From: Chitinophagales bacterium | GTDB lineage: Bacteria > Bacteroidota > Bacteroidia > Chitinophagales > Saprospiraceae | Assembly (NCBI GenBank): GCA_026928325.1 | Contig: JAIXKS010000007.1 | Location: 126,187 to 160,452 of the forward strand | Length of the DNA: 34,266 bases | Reading direction: 5' to 3' | Shown: positions 7,248 to 15,333 of the stretch, piece by piece | Position numbering within the stretch: position 1 is the first letter of the stretch | Layout: every line of letters starts with the position of its first letter | Position numbers and translations under genes: made by a program | Notes under the pieces: generated by a model | Told to the model about the DNA's origin: nothing | The model's input: the letters and a program-made list of their open reading frames with translations, nothing else | Database searches by the model: none

Positions 7248-8083
7248 TACAAACAAGTTGTTTTATACCTCAAATAACTTTTAAAGGCTACATACGCTTT
7301 TTCGGAATTGGGAACACGTACTCGACTGTTCATAATCTCTTTGGAAGTTTTTTTCTTGATTTTTTGAAACAAGGACAAATAATATTTGTAAGCCAAATAC
7401 ACTCCAAATTTTGAGGAGTTTGGAAGCATTTTAATTCCAATTAAAGCTTCTTTAAATTCTTCTCCAATTTCATCTTCAATTTGATTTTTAACCTGATTGT
7501 CAAAAATATTCATTTCAATATTTGGGAAATAACTGCGTCCCAAAATCTGATAATCGTCTTTTAAGTCTCTTAAGAAATTAATCTTCTGAAAAGCAGAACC
7601 TAACTTCATTGCATAAGGTTTTAGCTCTTCATATTTTTTCTTATTCCCATCAGTGAAAACCTGCAAACACATCAAACCAACTACTTCTGCCGAACCAAAA
7701 ATGTATTCTTTATATAGTTCGGAATTGTAATCCATTTGTTGCAAATCCATTTCCATACTGTGCAGAAATTGGTCAATCAAGCTTTTGTCTATGGCGTATT
7801 TGTTTACCGTTTCCTGAAAAGACTGCAAAATTGGATTCAGTGAAATGCCCTCATTTAAAGCATTTTCAGTTTCGATTTTCAAGCGGTTCAACAGTTTAGT
7901 TTTATCATAGTCGTGAAAGCTGTCCACAATTTCATCAGCCAGTCGCACATATCCATAAATGGCATAGATAGCAGAACGAATAGATGGTTTTAAAGCCAAA
8001 ATTCCTAGAGAGAAACTAGTGCTGTATTTTTGGGTGGTTATCTTACTTACCGAGTAAGAAAGTTCATCAAATAATTGTTTCAT
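7247..8083 (-). CDS. crtB: Phytoene synthase
   Basis: A trans-isoprenyl diphosphate synthase of 278 residues that condenses two geranylgeranyl diphosphates into 15-cis-phytoene, the committed step of the pathway. Both Asp-rich magnesium/diphosphate-binding motifs are present: DEIVD (50-54) and DLKDD (173-177, in NFLRDLKDD). The early segment YSTSFSLGILALKPSIRSAI matches the substrate-pocket start of squalene/phytoene synthases. Length is typical. It starts 6 bases after crtI and its stop overlaps the next ATG by one base. No GGPP synthase gene is in the window, so the precursor must come from elsewhere in the genome. Confidence 0.93.
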   Translation of the reverse strand: MKQLFDELSYSVSKITTQKYSTSFSLGILALKPSIRSAIYAIYGYVRLADEIVDSFHDYDKTKLLNRLKIETENALNEGISLNPILQSFQETVNKYAIDKSLIDQFLHSMEMDLQQMDYNSELYKEYIFGSAEVVGLMCLQVFTDGNKKKYEELKPYAMKLGSAFQKINFLRDLKDDYQILGRSYFPNIEMNIFDNQVKNQIEDEIGEEFKEALIGIKMLPNSSKFGVYLAYKYYLSLFQKIKKKTSKEIMNSRVRVPNSEKAYVAFKSYLRYKTTCL

Positions 8084-8089
8084 ATATAC

Positions 8090-9562
8090 TCAGTTTTTAA
8101 TTTTAATAATTTCGTTGGCTACAATTTTTCCCGATATGATAGACGGTGGCACGCCAGGTCCGGGAACAGTTAACTGCCCGGTGTAGAATAAGTTCTTCAG
8201 CTTTTTATTGCGGATTTTTGGTTTTAAAACTGCTGTCTGACCAAGTGTATTAGCTAATCCATAAGCATTGCCACCATAAGCATTGTAATCCGCCACAAAA
8301 TCGCTGGCACAATAACTTTTTTGGTATTCAATTTTGGATCTCAAATTACTTGTTCCAGTGTGTTTTTCAATTCTTGAAAGCATTTCTGATAAGTATTTTT
8401 CCCTTATCGGCTCTTCATCATTGATTCCGATGGCTAAAGGCATCAATAAAAACAAGTTTTCTTTTCCTTTTGGAGCAACTTTATCATCCGTTTTTGATGG
8501 ACAACAAACATAAAACAAGGGTTTTTCGGGCCATTTTTTATCGCCATAAATACAATCAATATGCTCGTCCAAATCATTTTCAAAGAAAAGTGTATGGTGT
8601 TTCAGATTGGGAATAGTTTCATTAATTCCCAAATAAAAAATCAAACTGGATGGTGCAAAGGTCTTTTTCTCCCAATAACTCTCTTCATAATTTCTAAATT
8701 CACTATCCAACAAGGTTTCGGTATGATGATAGTCTGAAGAAGCGACAACAGCATCAAATTCTATGTCTTCTCCATTAATAGTCAGCGATTTTACCTTTCC
8801 GTTTTGAGTATTGATGCGTTCAATGGTTTGATTAAAATGAAATTCAGCTCCTTGTTTTTCGGCTACACTTTTCATCGCCAACACCAATTGATAAAAACCA
8901 CCCAAAGGATAATGTGTGCCCAAAGCATAGCCACCATAATTCATTAAGCTATACAAGGCCGGAATATTTTTTGGAGAAGCACCCAAGAAAATGACGGGAA
9001 ATTCCATTAATGTTCTCAGTTTTTCATTTTTAAAATAGCGGGCAACATAGCTTCTAAAATTTGTGAGTAAGTCTAATTTTAAGGCACTTTTAGCAATCTT
9101 GGGAGCAATAAATTCTGCCCAACTATGACAAGGTTTGTTTACGAAATCCTGCATCCCGACTTCATACTTAAACTTTGCCGATTGCATAAATTTCTCCAAT
9201 TGCTTGCCTGCACCGGATTCTATTTCTTCAAAAAGATTTTTCAAATCCACCAAGCTTTCAGGTACATCCATTTTCAAATCCGAAAAAATTATTTCAAACT
9301 GTGGATTTAAAGAAACCAATTCAAAAAAGTCCGTTTGTTGGTTTCCGAAATCGGCAAAAAATGACTCAATTATATCCGGCATCCAATACCAACTAGGTCC
9401 CATATCAAACACATAATCTTCGGGCGTGCGAAATTGCCTCGCTCTTCCGCCTGCTTGGTCGTGCTTTTCAAAAACGTGCACTTCATTTCCGGCTCTTGCC
9501 AAATAGGCAGCAGCCGACAAACCAGAAAAACCAGCACCGATAATGGCTGTTTTTTGTTTCAT
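8090..9562 (-). CDS. crtI: Phytoene desaturase
   Basis: An FAD-dependent CrtI-type desaturase of 490 residues that introduces the double bonds converting phytoene to lycopene. The N-terminal dinucleotide-binding fold is clear: IIGAGFSGLSAAAYLARAG, then VFEKHDQAGGRARQF. The C-terminal part ends with the CrtI signature region FYTGQLTVPGPGVPPSIISGK (abridged here to its key FYTGQ and PGPGVP elements). Its ATG shares one base with the marR stop (TAATG), so regulator and first enzyme are translationally coupled. Confidence 0.94.
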   Translation of the reverse strand: MKQKTAIIGAGFSGLSAAAYLARAGNEVHVFEKHDQAGGRARQFRTPEDYVFDMGPSWYWMPDIIESFFADFGNQQTDFFELVSLNPQFEIIFSDLKMDVPESLVDLKNLFEEIESGAGKQLEKFMQSAKFKYEVGMQDFVNKPCHSWAEFIAPKIAKSALKLDLLTNFRSYVARYFKNEKLRTLMEFPVIFLGASPKNIPALYSLMNYGGYALGTHYPLGGFYQLVLAMKSVAEKQGAEFHFNQTIERINTQNGKVKSLTINGEDIEFDAVVASSDYHHTETLLDSEFRNYEESYWEKKTFAPSSLIFYLGINETIPNLKHHTLFFENDLDEHIDCIYGDKKWPEKPLFYVCCPSKTDDKVAPKGKENLFLLMPLAIGINDEEPIREKYLSEMLSRIEKHTGTSNLRSKIEYQKSYCASDFVADYNAYGGNAYGLANTLGQTAVLKPKIRNKKLKNLFYTGQLTVPGPGVPPSIISGKIVANEIIKIKN

Positions 9563-10221
9563 TATTTTATATCCTTTGTAACCGCTTCCAACAAAATCTC
9601 AGGCTCTAAATTCTGCTCATAAATAGGTAAATGGAAGTCATTTAATTTATTGAGCAGCCGTATTAATTCCATTTTTTCCGGATGACTTAAATCTCCGGTA
9701 ACGATGTTGGTTGCTTGCCTTATTTTATCCATTTGAGCCTCTAAAGATTTTAGTCCTTTGTCTGTAATAGAAATTACTTTACTTCTTTTGTCGGTTTGAG
9801 AATCTTTTTGTGCTACCCACTTTTGAGCAATCAATCGATTGATGATTTGCATACCTGCGGGCTTCTCCTGCACATTCTTTTTTATTAATTCCATCTTAGT
9901 CATTTCTCCAAAAGCTTTGAGATTAATCAGAAAAATAAAATCTTCCTGCGTAGAAAAATCAGAACCAAAAATCGCTGATTTAGAATAACTCTTGGCATAG
10001 CGATTCATATGTACAATGAGTGTATTGATCACACTTTCAGCACTTCTGCCTTTCTCCTTTCCTTCCCAGTTAGGCTCATTGTTTTCACTGTCTGCTTCAT
10101 AATTATCAAAAATCCATTTTTTGAAGCCTTTCACAGAAGCTTCTAAGCCTTTATTTTGCTTGCTTTCGGTTTCATATTGCTCTACTAAACCGATGACATC
10201 TTTTATCAGTTTATAATTCAT
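9562..10221 (-). CDS. MarR-family transcriptional regulator of carotenoid operon
   Basis: A winged-helix regulator of 219 residues. The DNA-binding part spans about residues 90-160: MTKMELIKKNVQEKPAGMQIINRLIAQKW resembles the two MarR helices, and DKRSKVISITDKG the wing with its conserved Asp/Arg. The first 60-70 residues are extra compared with ordinary MarR proteins (about 140-150) and contain a charged, probably disordered stretch (DSENNEPNWEGKEKG). The ATG at 10221 is preferred to the TTG at 10242 because a good -7 element (10240-10247) overlaps the TTG. It is the first gene of the operon and lies next to a large inverted repeat, so autoregulation is likely. The inducer is unknown; light or oxidant is an inference. 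Confidence 0.85.
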   Translation of the reverse strand: MNYKLIKDVIGLVEQYETESKQNKGLEASVKGFKKWIFDNYEADSENNEPNWEGKEKGRSAESVINTLIVHMNRYAKSYSKSAIFGSDFSTQEDFIFLINLKAFGEMTKMELIKKNVQEKPAGMQIINRLIAQKWVAQKDSQTDKRSKVISITDKGLKSLEAQMDKIRQATNIVTGDLSHPEKMELIRLLNKLNDFHLPIYEQNLEPEILLEAVTKDIK

Positions 10222-10239
10222 TTTTGAGAATTTAGAATA

Positions 10240-10247
10240 CAAAGATA
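10240..10247 (-). promoter_or_regulatory. -7 element of marR-crt operon promoter
   Basis: Read on the minus strand this is TATCTTTG, a match to the Bacteroidota -7 consensus TAnnTTTG. It would start transcription near 10233, leaving a leader of about 12 bases before the marR ATG at 10221. No clear -33 TTG was seen at the normal spacing. Confidence 0.55.
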
Positions 10248-10295
10248 ATATTTAAAACAATATTAAGTGTATTATTGTACTTTATTTTAAATATT
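10247..10295. promoter_or_regulatory. Inverted repeat, candidate MarR operator
   Basis: Perfect 11-bp arms AATATTTAAAA (10247-10257) and TTTTAAATATT (10285-10295) are centred at 10271. A second inverted pair nested inside is ACAATA (10257-10262) and TATTGT (10273-10278). The repeat lies between the two divergent -7 elements and touches the marR one, so a protein bound here could control both the crt operon and the TonB receptor gene. The DNA is very AT-rich, so some symmetry could arise by chance. Confidence 0.5.
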
Positions 10296-10308
10296 TAGTT
10301 TATTTTTG
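10275..10308 (+). promoter_or_regulatory. Promoter of TonB receptor gene
   Basis: A TTG (10275-10277) and TATTTTTG (10301-10308) match the Bacteroidota -33 and -7 elements, with a spacing of 23 bases, at the upper end of the usual range. Transcription would start near 10314, a few bases before the gene. The inverted repeat overlaps the -33 to -7 spacer. Confidence 0.5.
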
Positions 10309-10328
10309 CACTATTAAAGATGAATTTC

Positions 10329-12755
10329 ATGAAAAAATTGATTTATATCAGCGTTTTAATGCTTTTTACTTATAGTTTGAATGCTCAAATGCTAGGCAAT
10401 GTGATTGGTACCGTTAAAGACAGAAATACGCAAGAATTATTAATAGGTGTCGTCGTTCAGTTTTTAGGGAATGACACCATAGGCGTAGTGAGTGATGAAA
10501 ATGGCGCATTCTCTATCAAAATGCCCATTGGGAAATACAATTTGAAAACATCGTATCTTGGTTACGAACCTTTTGAACAATACAATCTGAATGTCAGTTC
10601 GGGTAATGCCCAAATCCTACAAATAGAATTAGATACAAAAAGTCAAGAACTACAAGAAGTTGTCATCAACCATAGTAAAACCGTCAGAGCGACAGATATG
10701 GTTACACCTTTGGCAACTCAGCGCCTAACTTCAGAGGACATTAAAATAAATCCGGGTGGCAATTTTGATGTTTCAAAAGTAATTCAGGTTTTACCGGGTG
10801 TGGCTGGTGGTACGACGCCCAATCGAAATGATATTATCGTTCGAGGTGGCGGTCCAAGCGAAAACGTATATTACTTAGATGGAATAGAAATCCCGATTTT
10901 GAATCACTTTCAAACGCAAGGTGCAAGTGGAGGAGCGACTGGCATCCTAAATGTGTCTTTTATTCAAGATGTGCAATTAACTTCATCGGCTTTCAATGGA
11001 AAATATGACAATGCTTTGGCATCTACCATTGTGATCAAACAAAGAAATGGGAATCCTGAAAAGATCAGTGGTAATATCCGGCTTTCAGGGAGTGAATTTG
11101 CTACTATGCTGGAAGGGCCAATCCATCATAAGACAACATTTTTAGTCTCTGCAAGACGGTCTTATTTACAATTTCTGTTTAAATTATTGGACTTACCGAT
11201 TCGTCCTAATTACTACGATTTTCAATACAAGATCAATCACAGCATCAATAATAAAACAGAACTCAATTTTATTGGTTTAGGCGCTATTGACAATTTCAAA
11301 CTTGCTATTCCTAAAAATATCGATGCAAATAATGCCTATATAAATCGAGCAAATCCACTGATAAAACAATGGAATTACACTGTCGGCGGCACTCTTAAAA
11401 GATTGGTAAAAGATGGATATTATACTGTTGCATTAAGTAGAAATATGTTATTTAATGGAGCAGAAAGATATCCGGACAATGCGTTAAAACAAGGTGACAA
11501 ACTTTTCACCTTAGCAAGCCATGAAATAGAAAACAAGTTGAGAATTGATATGAATAAATACATAAATGGTTGGAAATACAGTTATGGCACTAGCGCACAA
11601 TATGTAAAATATGATGCCGATATATTCAACACCATTCAAGATGCAGAAAAGGATTCGTTAGGAGTAGTCATCACACCGGCAATACAGTTTTCGAGCAACT
11701 CTGCCATTCGTTTTTTCAAATTTGGTTTGTATGGACAAGTATCCAAGTATTTCTTAGATGATAAGTTTTTAATTTCCGGAGGTTTGAGGTCCGACATCAA
11801 CACATTTACGAAGGATGGAACCCATCCTTTAAAAACACTTTCTCCACGTATGTCATTTTCTTTCTTGCTTAATACTCAATGGAACATTTCAGCTTCGATA
11901 GGTAGCTATTACAAACTTCCTGTTTATACCATGTTGGGATATATTGATCGCAACGATATAAATAGCAACCAAGATCTGAAATCTACTCAAGCTATTCACT
12001 ATACGATTGGAACTGAATTTGTACCAAAAAACGATTTTAGATTTACCTTAGAAGCATTCTATAAAGATTATCATAACTACCCTGTATCATCAAATACGGG
12101 AATATCCTTTGCCAATATCGGAACCGATTATTCGGCTGTAGGCGGAGAGTCCTATCTATCTACAGGAAAGGGTCGGGTATATGGAATAGAAGCTTATTTA
12201 CAGCAAAAATTGGTAAAGAAACTATTTTATGTCGCTAGTGCAACCGTTTACAAATCAGCATTTTCAGGTACGGATAAAGTATTTAAATCTTCAACTTGGG
12301 ATTATGGTTATGTTCTGTCATCCACTTTAGGATATACATTTGATCACAATTGGGATATAGGATTGAAATACAGACTTGCAGGCGGACAACCTTATACACC
12401 CTTTGATTTAGTAGCCTCAAAAGCTCTATATCTAACAAATGGAAGCGGTATATATGATTATACTCAATTAAACAGCCAAAGACTGCCTATATTTAGTCAG
12501 CTAGATTTGAGGATAGATAAATCATTCAATTTTATGAAGACGAGCCTTAAGCTTTTCTTAGATTTCCAAAATATATTATTATATAAAACTCCATACTTAC
12601 CTAAATTTACCTTTGAAAGATTAGAGGATAATTCAGGATTTAAAACCACAGACGACCAAAGTATAAAATCCGACGGTAGCAATGCGATTCCAATTATTCT
12701 AAACCAAAGAACGGCAACGATTGTACCTTCAGTTGGATTTATTTTTGAATTTTAA
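10329..12755 (+). CDS. TonB-dependent outer-membrane receptor
   Basis: An outer-membrane beta-barrel transporter of 808 residues powered by TonB/ExbBD. In order: signal peptide (MKKLIYISVLMLFTYSLNA), carboxypeptidase-regulatory-like beta-sandwich (about 22-100; IGTVKDRNTQELLIGVVVQF), plug domain (about 125-240; NDIIVRGGGPSENVYYLDGIEIP), and a barrel to the C-terminal aromatic residue (VGFIFEF). The ATG at 10329 is chosen because it gives a canonical MKK signal peptide; an ATG at 10320 also fits. No SusD partner follows, so it is probably not a glycan SusCD system. Substrate is unknown. It is divergent from the marR-crt operon and shares its control region, which hints at joint regulation. Confidence 0.88.
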   Translation: MKKLIYISVLMLFTYSLNAQMLGNVIGTVKDRNTQELLIGVVVQFLGNDTIGVVSDENGAFSIKMPIGKYNLKTSYLGYEPFEQYNLNVSSGNAQILQIELDTKSQELQEVVINHSKTVRATDMVTPLATQRLTSEDIKINPGGNFDVSKVIQVLPGVAGGTTPNRNDIIVRGGGPSENVYYLDGIEIPILNHFQTQGASGGATGILNVSFIQDVQLTSSAFNGKYDNALASTIVIKQRNGNPEKISGNIRLSGSEFATMLEGPIHHKTTFLVSARRSYLQFLFKLLDLPIRPNYYDFQYKINHSINNKTELNFIGLGAIDNFKLAIPKNIDANNAYINRANPLIKQWNYTVGGTLKRLVKDGYYTVALSRNMLFNGAERYPDNALKQGDKLFTLASHEIENKLRIDMNKYINGWKYSYGTSAQYVKYDADIFNTIQDAEKDSLGVVITPAIQFSSNSAIRFFKFGLYGQVSKYFLDDKFLISGGLRSDINTFTKDGTHPLKTLSPRMSFSFLLNTQWNISASIGSYYKLPVYTMLGYIDRNDINSNQDLKSTQAIHYTIGTEFVPKNDFRFTLEAFYKDYHNYPVSSNTGISFANIGTDYSAVGGESYLSTGKGRVYGIEAYLQQKLVKKLFYVASATVYKSAFSGTDKVFKSSTWDYGYVLSSTLGYTFDHNWDIGLKYRLAGGQPYTPFDLVASKALYLTNGSGIYDYTQLNSQRLPIFSQLDLRIDKSFNFMKTSLKLFLDFQNILLYKTPYLPKFTFERLEDNSGFKTTDDQSIKSDGSNAIPIILNQRTATIVPSVGFIFEF

Positions 12756-12840
12756 ATACTCAAAAAACAATAATTGCCAAACCATTAAGTATATAGACAA
12801 CATTTTTTTAAAAAAAATCAAATATCAAGATACTTTCCTT

Positions 12841-13191
12841 TCACTCCTTCCTCTTCCGCATGATATATCGAGCGGAAGAGTCGCCTTTTGTGATATCGGG
12901 AAAAGCAGCAACCAATTCGTAACCATGAGAATACATAAAATTTAGGGCATCAATTTCAGAGTTAAATTCTAAGATTTCTTTGTTCTTCCCTATTACATAT
13001 CCATCAGCATTGCCTTTATTTTCTTGGCCATAATCCAATTTCATAGTCATTTTTTTCTTTAAGAAACCTCTACTCGTTATGACTTCAACATACTCTACGT
13101 CTAAGTCTTTTAAATTCACTTCTGAAATTTGTCCCATAACATTTCCGATAAAAAACGGAAACAGCATCAAAGTCAATACTTTTCTAATCAT
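12841..13191 (-). CDS. Small secreted protein, unknown function
   Basis: A 116-residue protein with a signal peptide (MIRKVLTLMLFPFFIGNVMG, cleavage probably before QISE) and a compact alpha/beta mature part. The pattern VEYVEVITSR...EIDALNFMYSHGYELVAAF resembles small DUF4177-like proteins, in which a YE-V strand is followed by a helix and a GWELV-type strand; this is a weak resemblance. Two adjacent ATGs exist (13194, 13191); the second is used. It stands alone and is convergent with the TonB receptor gene. Confidence 0.65.
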   Translation of the reverse strand: MIRKVLTLMLFPFFIGNVMGQISEVNLKDLDVEYVEVITSRGFLKKKMTMKLDYGQENKGNADGYVIGKNKEILEFNSEIDALNFMYSHGYELVAAFPDITKGDSSARYIMRKRKE

Positions 13192-13270
13192 CATTCTATT
13201 TATCTTTCATTTTTAATAAAATCTTCAATAAACGTTTTAATAGATTTTTATAATAATAAGTCACAGAGCG

Positions 13271-13303
13271 CAAAGTTAGAAAATCAAAATGAAATCGGTT
13301 CAA
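13271..13303 (-). promoter_or_regulatory. Promoter of the small secreted protein gene
   Basis: On the minus strand TTG (13303-13301) and TAACTTTG (13278-13271) match the Bacteroidota promoter consensus with a 22-base spacer. The leader to the ATG at 13191 would be about 70 bases. Confidence 0.55.
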
Positions 13304-13483
13304 AAAAGTGATCATGAACAAGCATGAAGTAAAGTTTACCTTAACAAAGACGAACAAGCTTTTGACGAGGAGAACCGCTTGCGGGTGGAAAGAAAATTGC
13401 AGCTATCAATTTACTGAATAAAGACAAGCTAAAACCATCAAAATCAATCCTACTATATGCTTATCATTTTAATTGTGGATTTC

Positions 13484-13936
13484 CTACCACGGCTTCAAAA
13501 CCATGAGCACAATTACGATGATGAAAATCATACTTTCGATTCGCTCATAGAAAAATAGTTTTTTAGACATCGGATCATAAGCATCAGGAATTTCTGTACC
13601 TTTATAATTAGACAGCAACGCTTTGATGGGTTTGGATAGTGGCGAAAGGACGAAAGGCCCAAAACTTAGCGCGATTAAAAATAGGATCAGACTAATCACA
13701 TACCATCTTGCTTGAAATAAAAGTGGATTCATAGCACCCATTAATAGACCGGTAAGTAGCAATAGACTACCACCTACCATAACAAAAACATGCAAGCGGT
13801 TTCTTATCAGATAAGCATGGCGCAATTCAGTCATATCGGTCGCTCGCGTTACCACATAAATCATGATAAAGCCGGGTCCCATACCAAGTATGGCCGATAA
13901 AACATGAATGAGCAATATAATCCGATATAATGACAT
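13484..13936 (-). CDS. DUF2269-family membrane protein
   Basis: A 150-residue integral membrane protein with four hydrophobic helices (about 5-28, 50-68, 78-98, 130-148). The first helix contains LLIHVLSAILGMGPGF, the conserved His-containing opening of DUF2269 proteins; HVFVMVGGSLLLLTGLLMG follows in helix two. The family is widespread but has no established function. It is monocistronic, with its own -7 element upstream. Confidence 0.8.
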   Translation of the reverse strand: MSLYRIILLIHVLSAILGMGPGFIMIYVVTRATDMTELRHAYLIRNRLHVFVMVGGSLLLLTGLLMGAMNPLLFQARWYVISLILFLIALSFGPFVLSPLSKPIKALLSNYKGTEIPDAYDPMSKKLFFYERIESMIFIIVIVLMVLKPW

Positions 13937-14311
13937 TACGGTTGATTAATGTTCAATAAAGTGACAAATTTACAAAGCAGAATAAAATAGAATGTGGTTT
14001 TAGAGCAAAGAAATGTCAAGCTTGTGTAATATTTCAAAAGTTAAAATTATTTGGACTTATGAATTGCGGAATCGATGGAATTGTCTGATTTATCGACTTA
14101 CTGAATTTGCTAATTCACGTAATCGCTGGATTGCTTTTTGTCTTTGTTGCCCATAAATTTGCAACGCCATTAGGGTTCGCCATCTAAAATTAACAATTGA
14201 TCATTTAGAGTTGTTTTTTGCTTTGCCCTCCACTGGAATAGAGCCAAAACAAAATAATCAGAACTAAAACCCTAGGACGCTAACACGACAACCACCTAAC
14301 AACGCTATGTG
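13937..14311. other. Gene-free stretch with degenerate short repeats
   Basis: No credible reading frame. Apart from the -7 element for the DUF2269 gene, it holds two low-complexity patches. At 14058-14140 short units such as GGAATCGATGGAATTG and AATCGCTGGATTG recur imperfectly. At 14274-14325 CTAAC/AACGC units recur (ACGCTAACACGACAACC, AACGCTATGTGCTAACG), running into the end of the SDR gene. Confidence 0.6.
13965..13972 (-). promoter_or_regulatory. -7 element for the DUF2269 gene
   Basis: Minus-strand TAAATTTG matches TAnnTTTG and lies about 30 bases before the ATG at 13936. No clear -33 element was found. Confidence 0.45.
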
Positions 14312-14998
14312 CTAACGTGCCAACGCATCTTTTACAACAATAATAGGCTGACTTTCTTTCCCTGCGGCAGCTCGGCCTATTAACATCGCAATATCTTCGG
14401 GCTTTTCCCACTTACTATAATCGGCATTGGGCATCGAAGCCCTATTTTGTGGTGTGTCGATGGTAGAAGGAACGATCACAAAGGCCTTGACTCCTGTCTG
14501 CTTAGCATCTGCATTGATGATATTAGCCAACTGAAAAAGCTGGGACTTAGATAGCGCATAAGCTAAAACACCCTTTCCTGTACTCGTATCCATACCTGCG
14601 CCTGAACCTATAAAAAATACGCTACCACTTCCCTGTGTTTTCATATTCGGATACAGCGAACTGGTGATATTAAATGCAGTCACAAAATTAAGGTTGAATT
14701 GCTGTTGGATATCACTTAAGGTCGTATGTTCTATATTACCCATGGCAAAACCTCCTGCCGTCATCACAGCAACATCTACGGTAGGGTGAGTTTTCAATAG
14801 CTCTTCTATAGCGGATGTAGTCGGAGATGCACTCATGAGATCGATGACAACTTCCTTGTAATTGGGATGTGAAGGATAACCGTCGCGTAATCGATGAACG
14901 ACACCAATCACTACATCTCCTTGATCCAAAAAATAATTGACAACAGCCTTTCCTAAATTTCCGGAGGCACCCGTGACGATTATTGTTTTATTGGCCAT
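14312..14998 (-). CDS. Short-chain dehydrogenase/reductase (SDR)
   Basis: A classical SDR of 228 residues with a Rossmann fold. The cofactor motif is TGASGNLG (9-16), the structural AGG motif follows (TAGGFAMG, about 80-87), and the catalytic region has FIGSGAG (Ser) and YALSK (Tyr and Lys, about 147-151). The basic residues HRLRDGYP after the second strand suggest NADP(H). The substrate cannot be told from sequence. It is a single gene; the last codons run into CTAAC/AACGC-type repeat DNA, so the original C terminus may have been altered. Confidence 0.85.
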   Translation of the reverse strand: MANKTIIVTGASGNLGKAVVNYFLDQGDVVIGVVHRLRDGYPSHPNYKEVVIDLMSASPTTSAIEELLKTHPTVDVAVMTAGGFAMGNIEHTTLSDIQQQFNLNFVTAFNITSSLYPNMKTQGSGSVFFIGSGAGMDTSTGKGVLAYALSKSQLFQLANIINADAKQTGVKAFVIVPSTIDTPQNRASMPNADYSKWEKPEDIAMLIGRAAAGKESQPIIVVKDALAR

Positions 14999-15054
14999 AA
15001 TCTTAGATATAATTAAGTTTTAATGAATACTATCATCAACAACCATTCAATTGA

Positions 15055-15240
15055 TTAGTTCAGGCCTTTCAAATGACAGCTCTTATCAAAATCGACTAAT
15101 CCTCCGAAAGTAACATTTAAACAAGCCCATTCTTCATTAAAAACATCCGATTTCCGCTTTAGAAAATCTTTTACGAACCAAAACCACCTCAAAATCACCG
15201 TTTTACCGATCCTTGATCTATAACCAAAACCTATAAAAGT
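15055..15240 (-). other. Intergenic open stretch with TFGGL segment, possible gene remnant
   Basis: Within the 335-base gap between the SDR and DinB genes, the minus strand is open for 61 codons (stop to stop) with no ATG; it ends ...EEWACLNVTFGGLVDF...HLKGLN. A related sequence, also minus strand, lies at 18103-18201. It could be a decayed gene end or a repeated noncoding sequence. It is not called as a gene because it lacks a start and a recognisable domain. Confidence 0.3.
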
Positions 15241-15264
15241 CTATTCATGTGTGAATAATACCAT

Positions 15265-15304
15265 AAAAAAAAGTAATGCAACCTCAAAATTGGCTGCATT
15301 ACTT
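15265..15304 (-). terminator. Rho-independent terminator after the DinB gene
   Basis: A 13-bp stem (AAGTAATGCAACC at 15271-15283 with GGCTGCATTACTT at 15292-15304, one G-T pair) has an 8-base loop. On the minus strand it is followed by a run of T (15270-15265). It lies about 30 bases after the DinB stop codon. Confidence 0.85.
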
Positions 15305-15333
15305 CCTATCGCTATTGAATAAAAAATTTCAAA

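Noticed and set aside
12802-12818. Run of T followed by run of A downstream of the TonB receptor gene, as a terminator
   Set aside because: The palindrome is pure A/T with no loop or GC core, so it would not form a stable terminator hairpin.
13313-13503. Two adjoining open stretches on the plus strand (DEENRLRVERK and, one frame over, KIAAINLLNKDKL) that look like one frameshifted gene fragment
   Set aside because: Each is under 40 codons, no family is recognised, and the second runs into the DUF2269 gene on the other strand; chance cannot be excluded.
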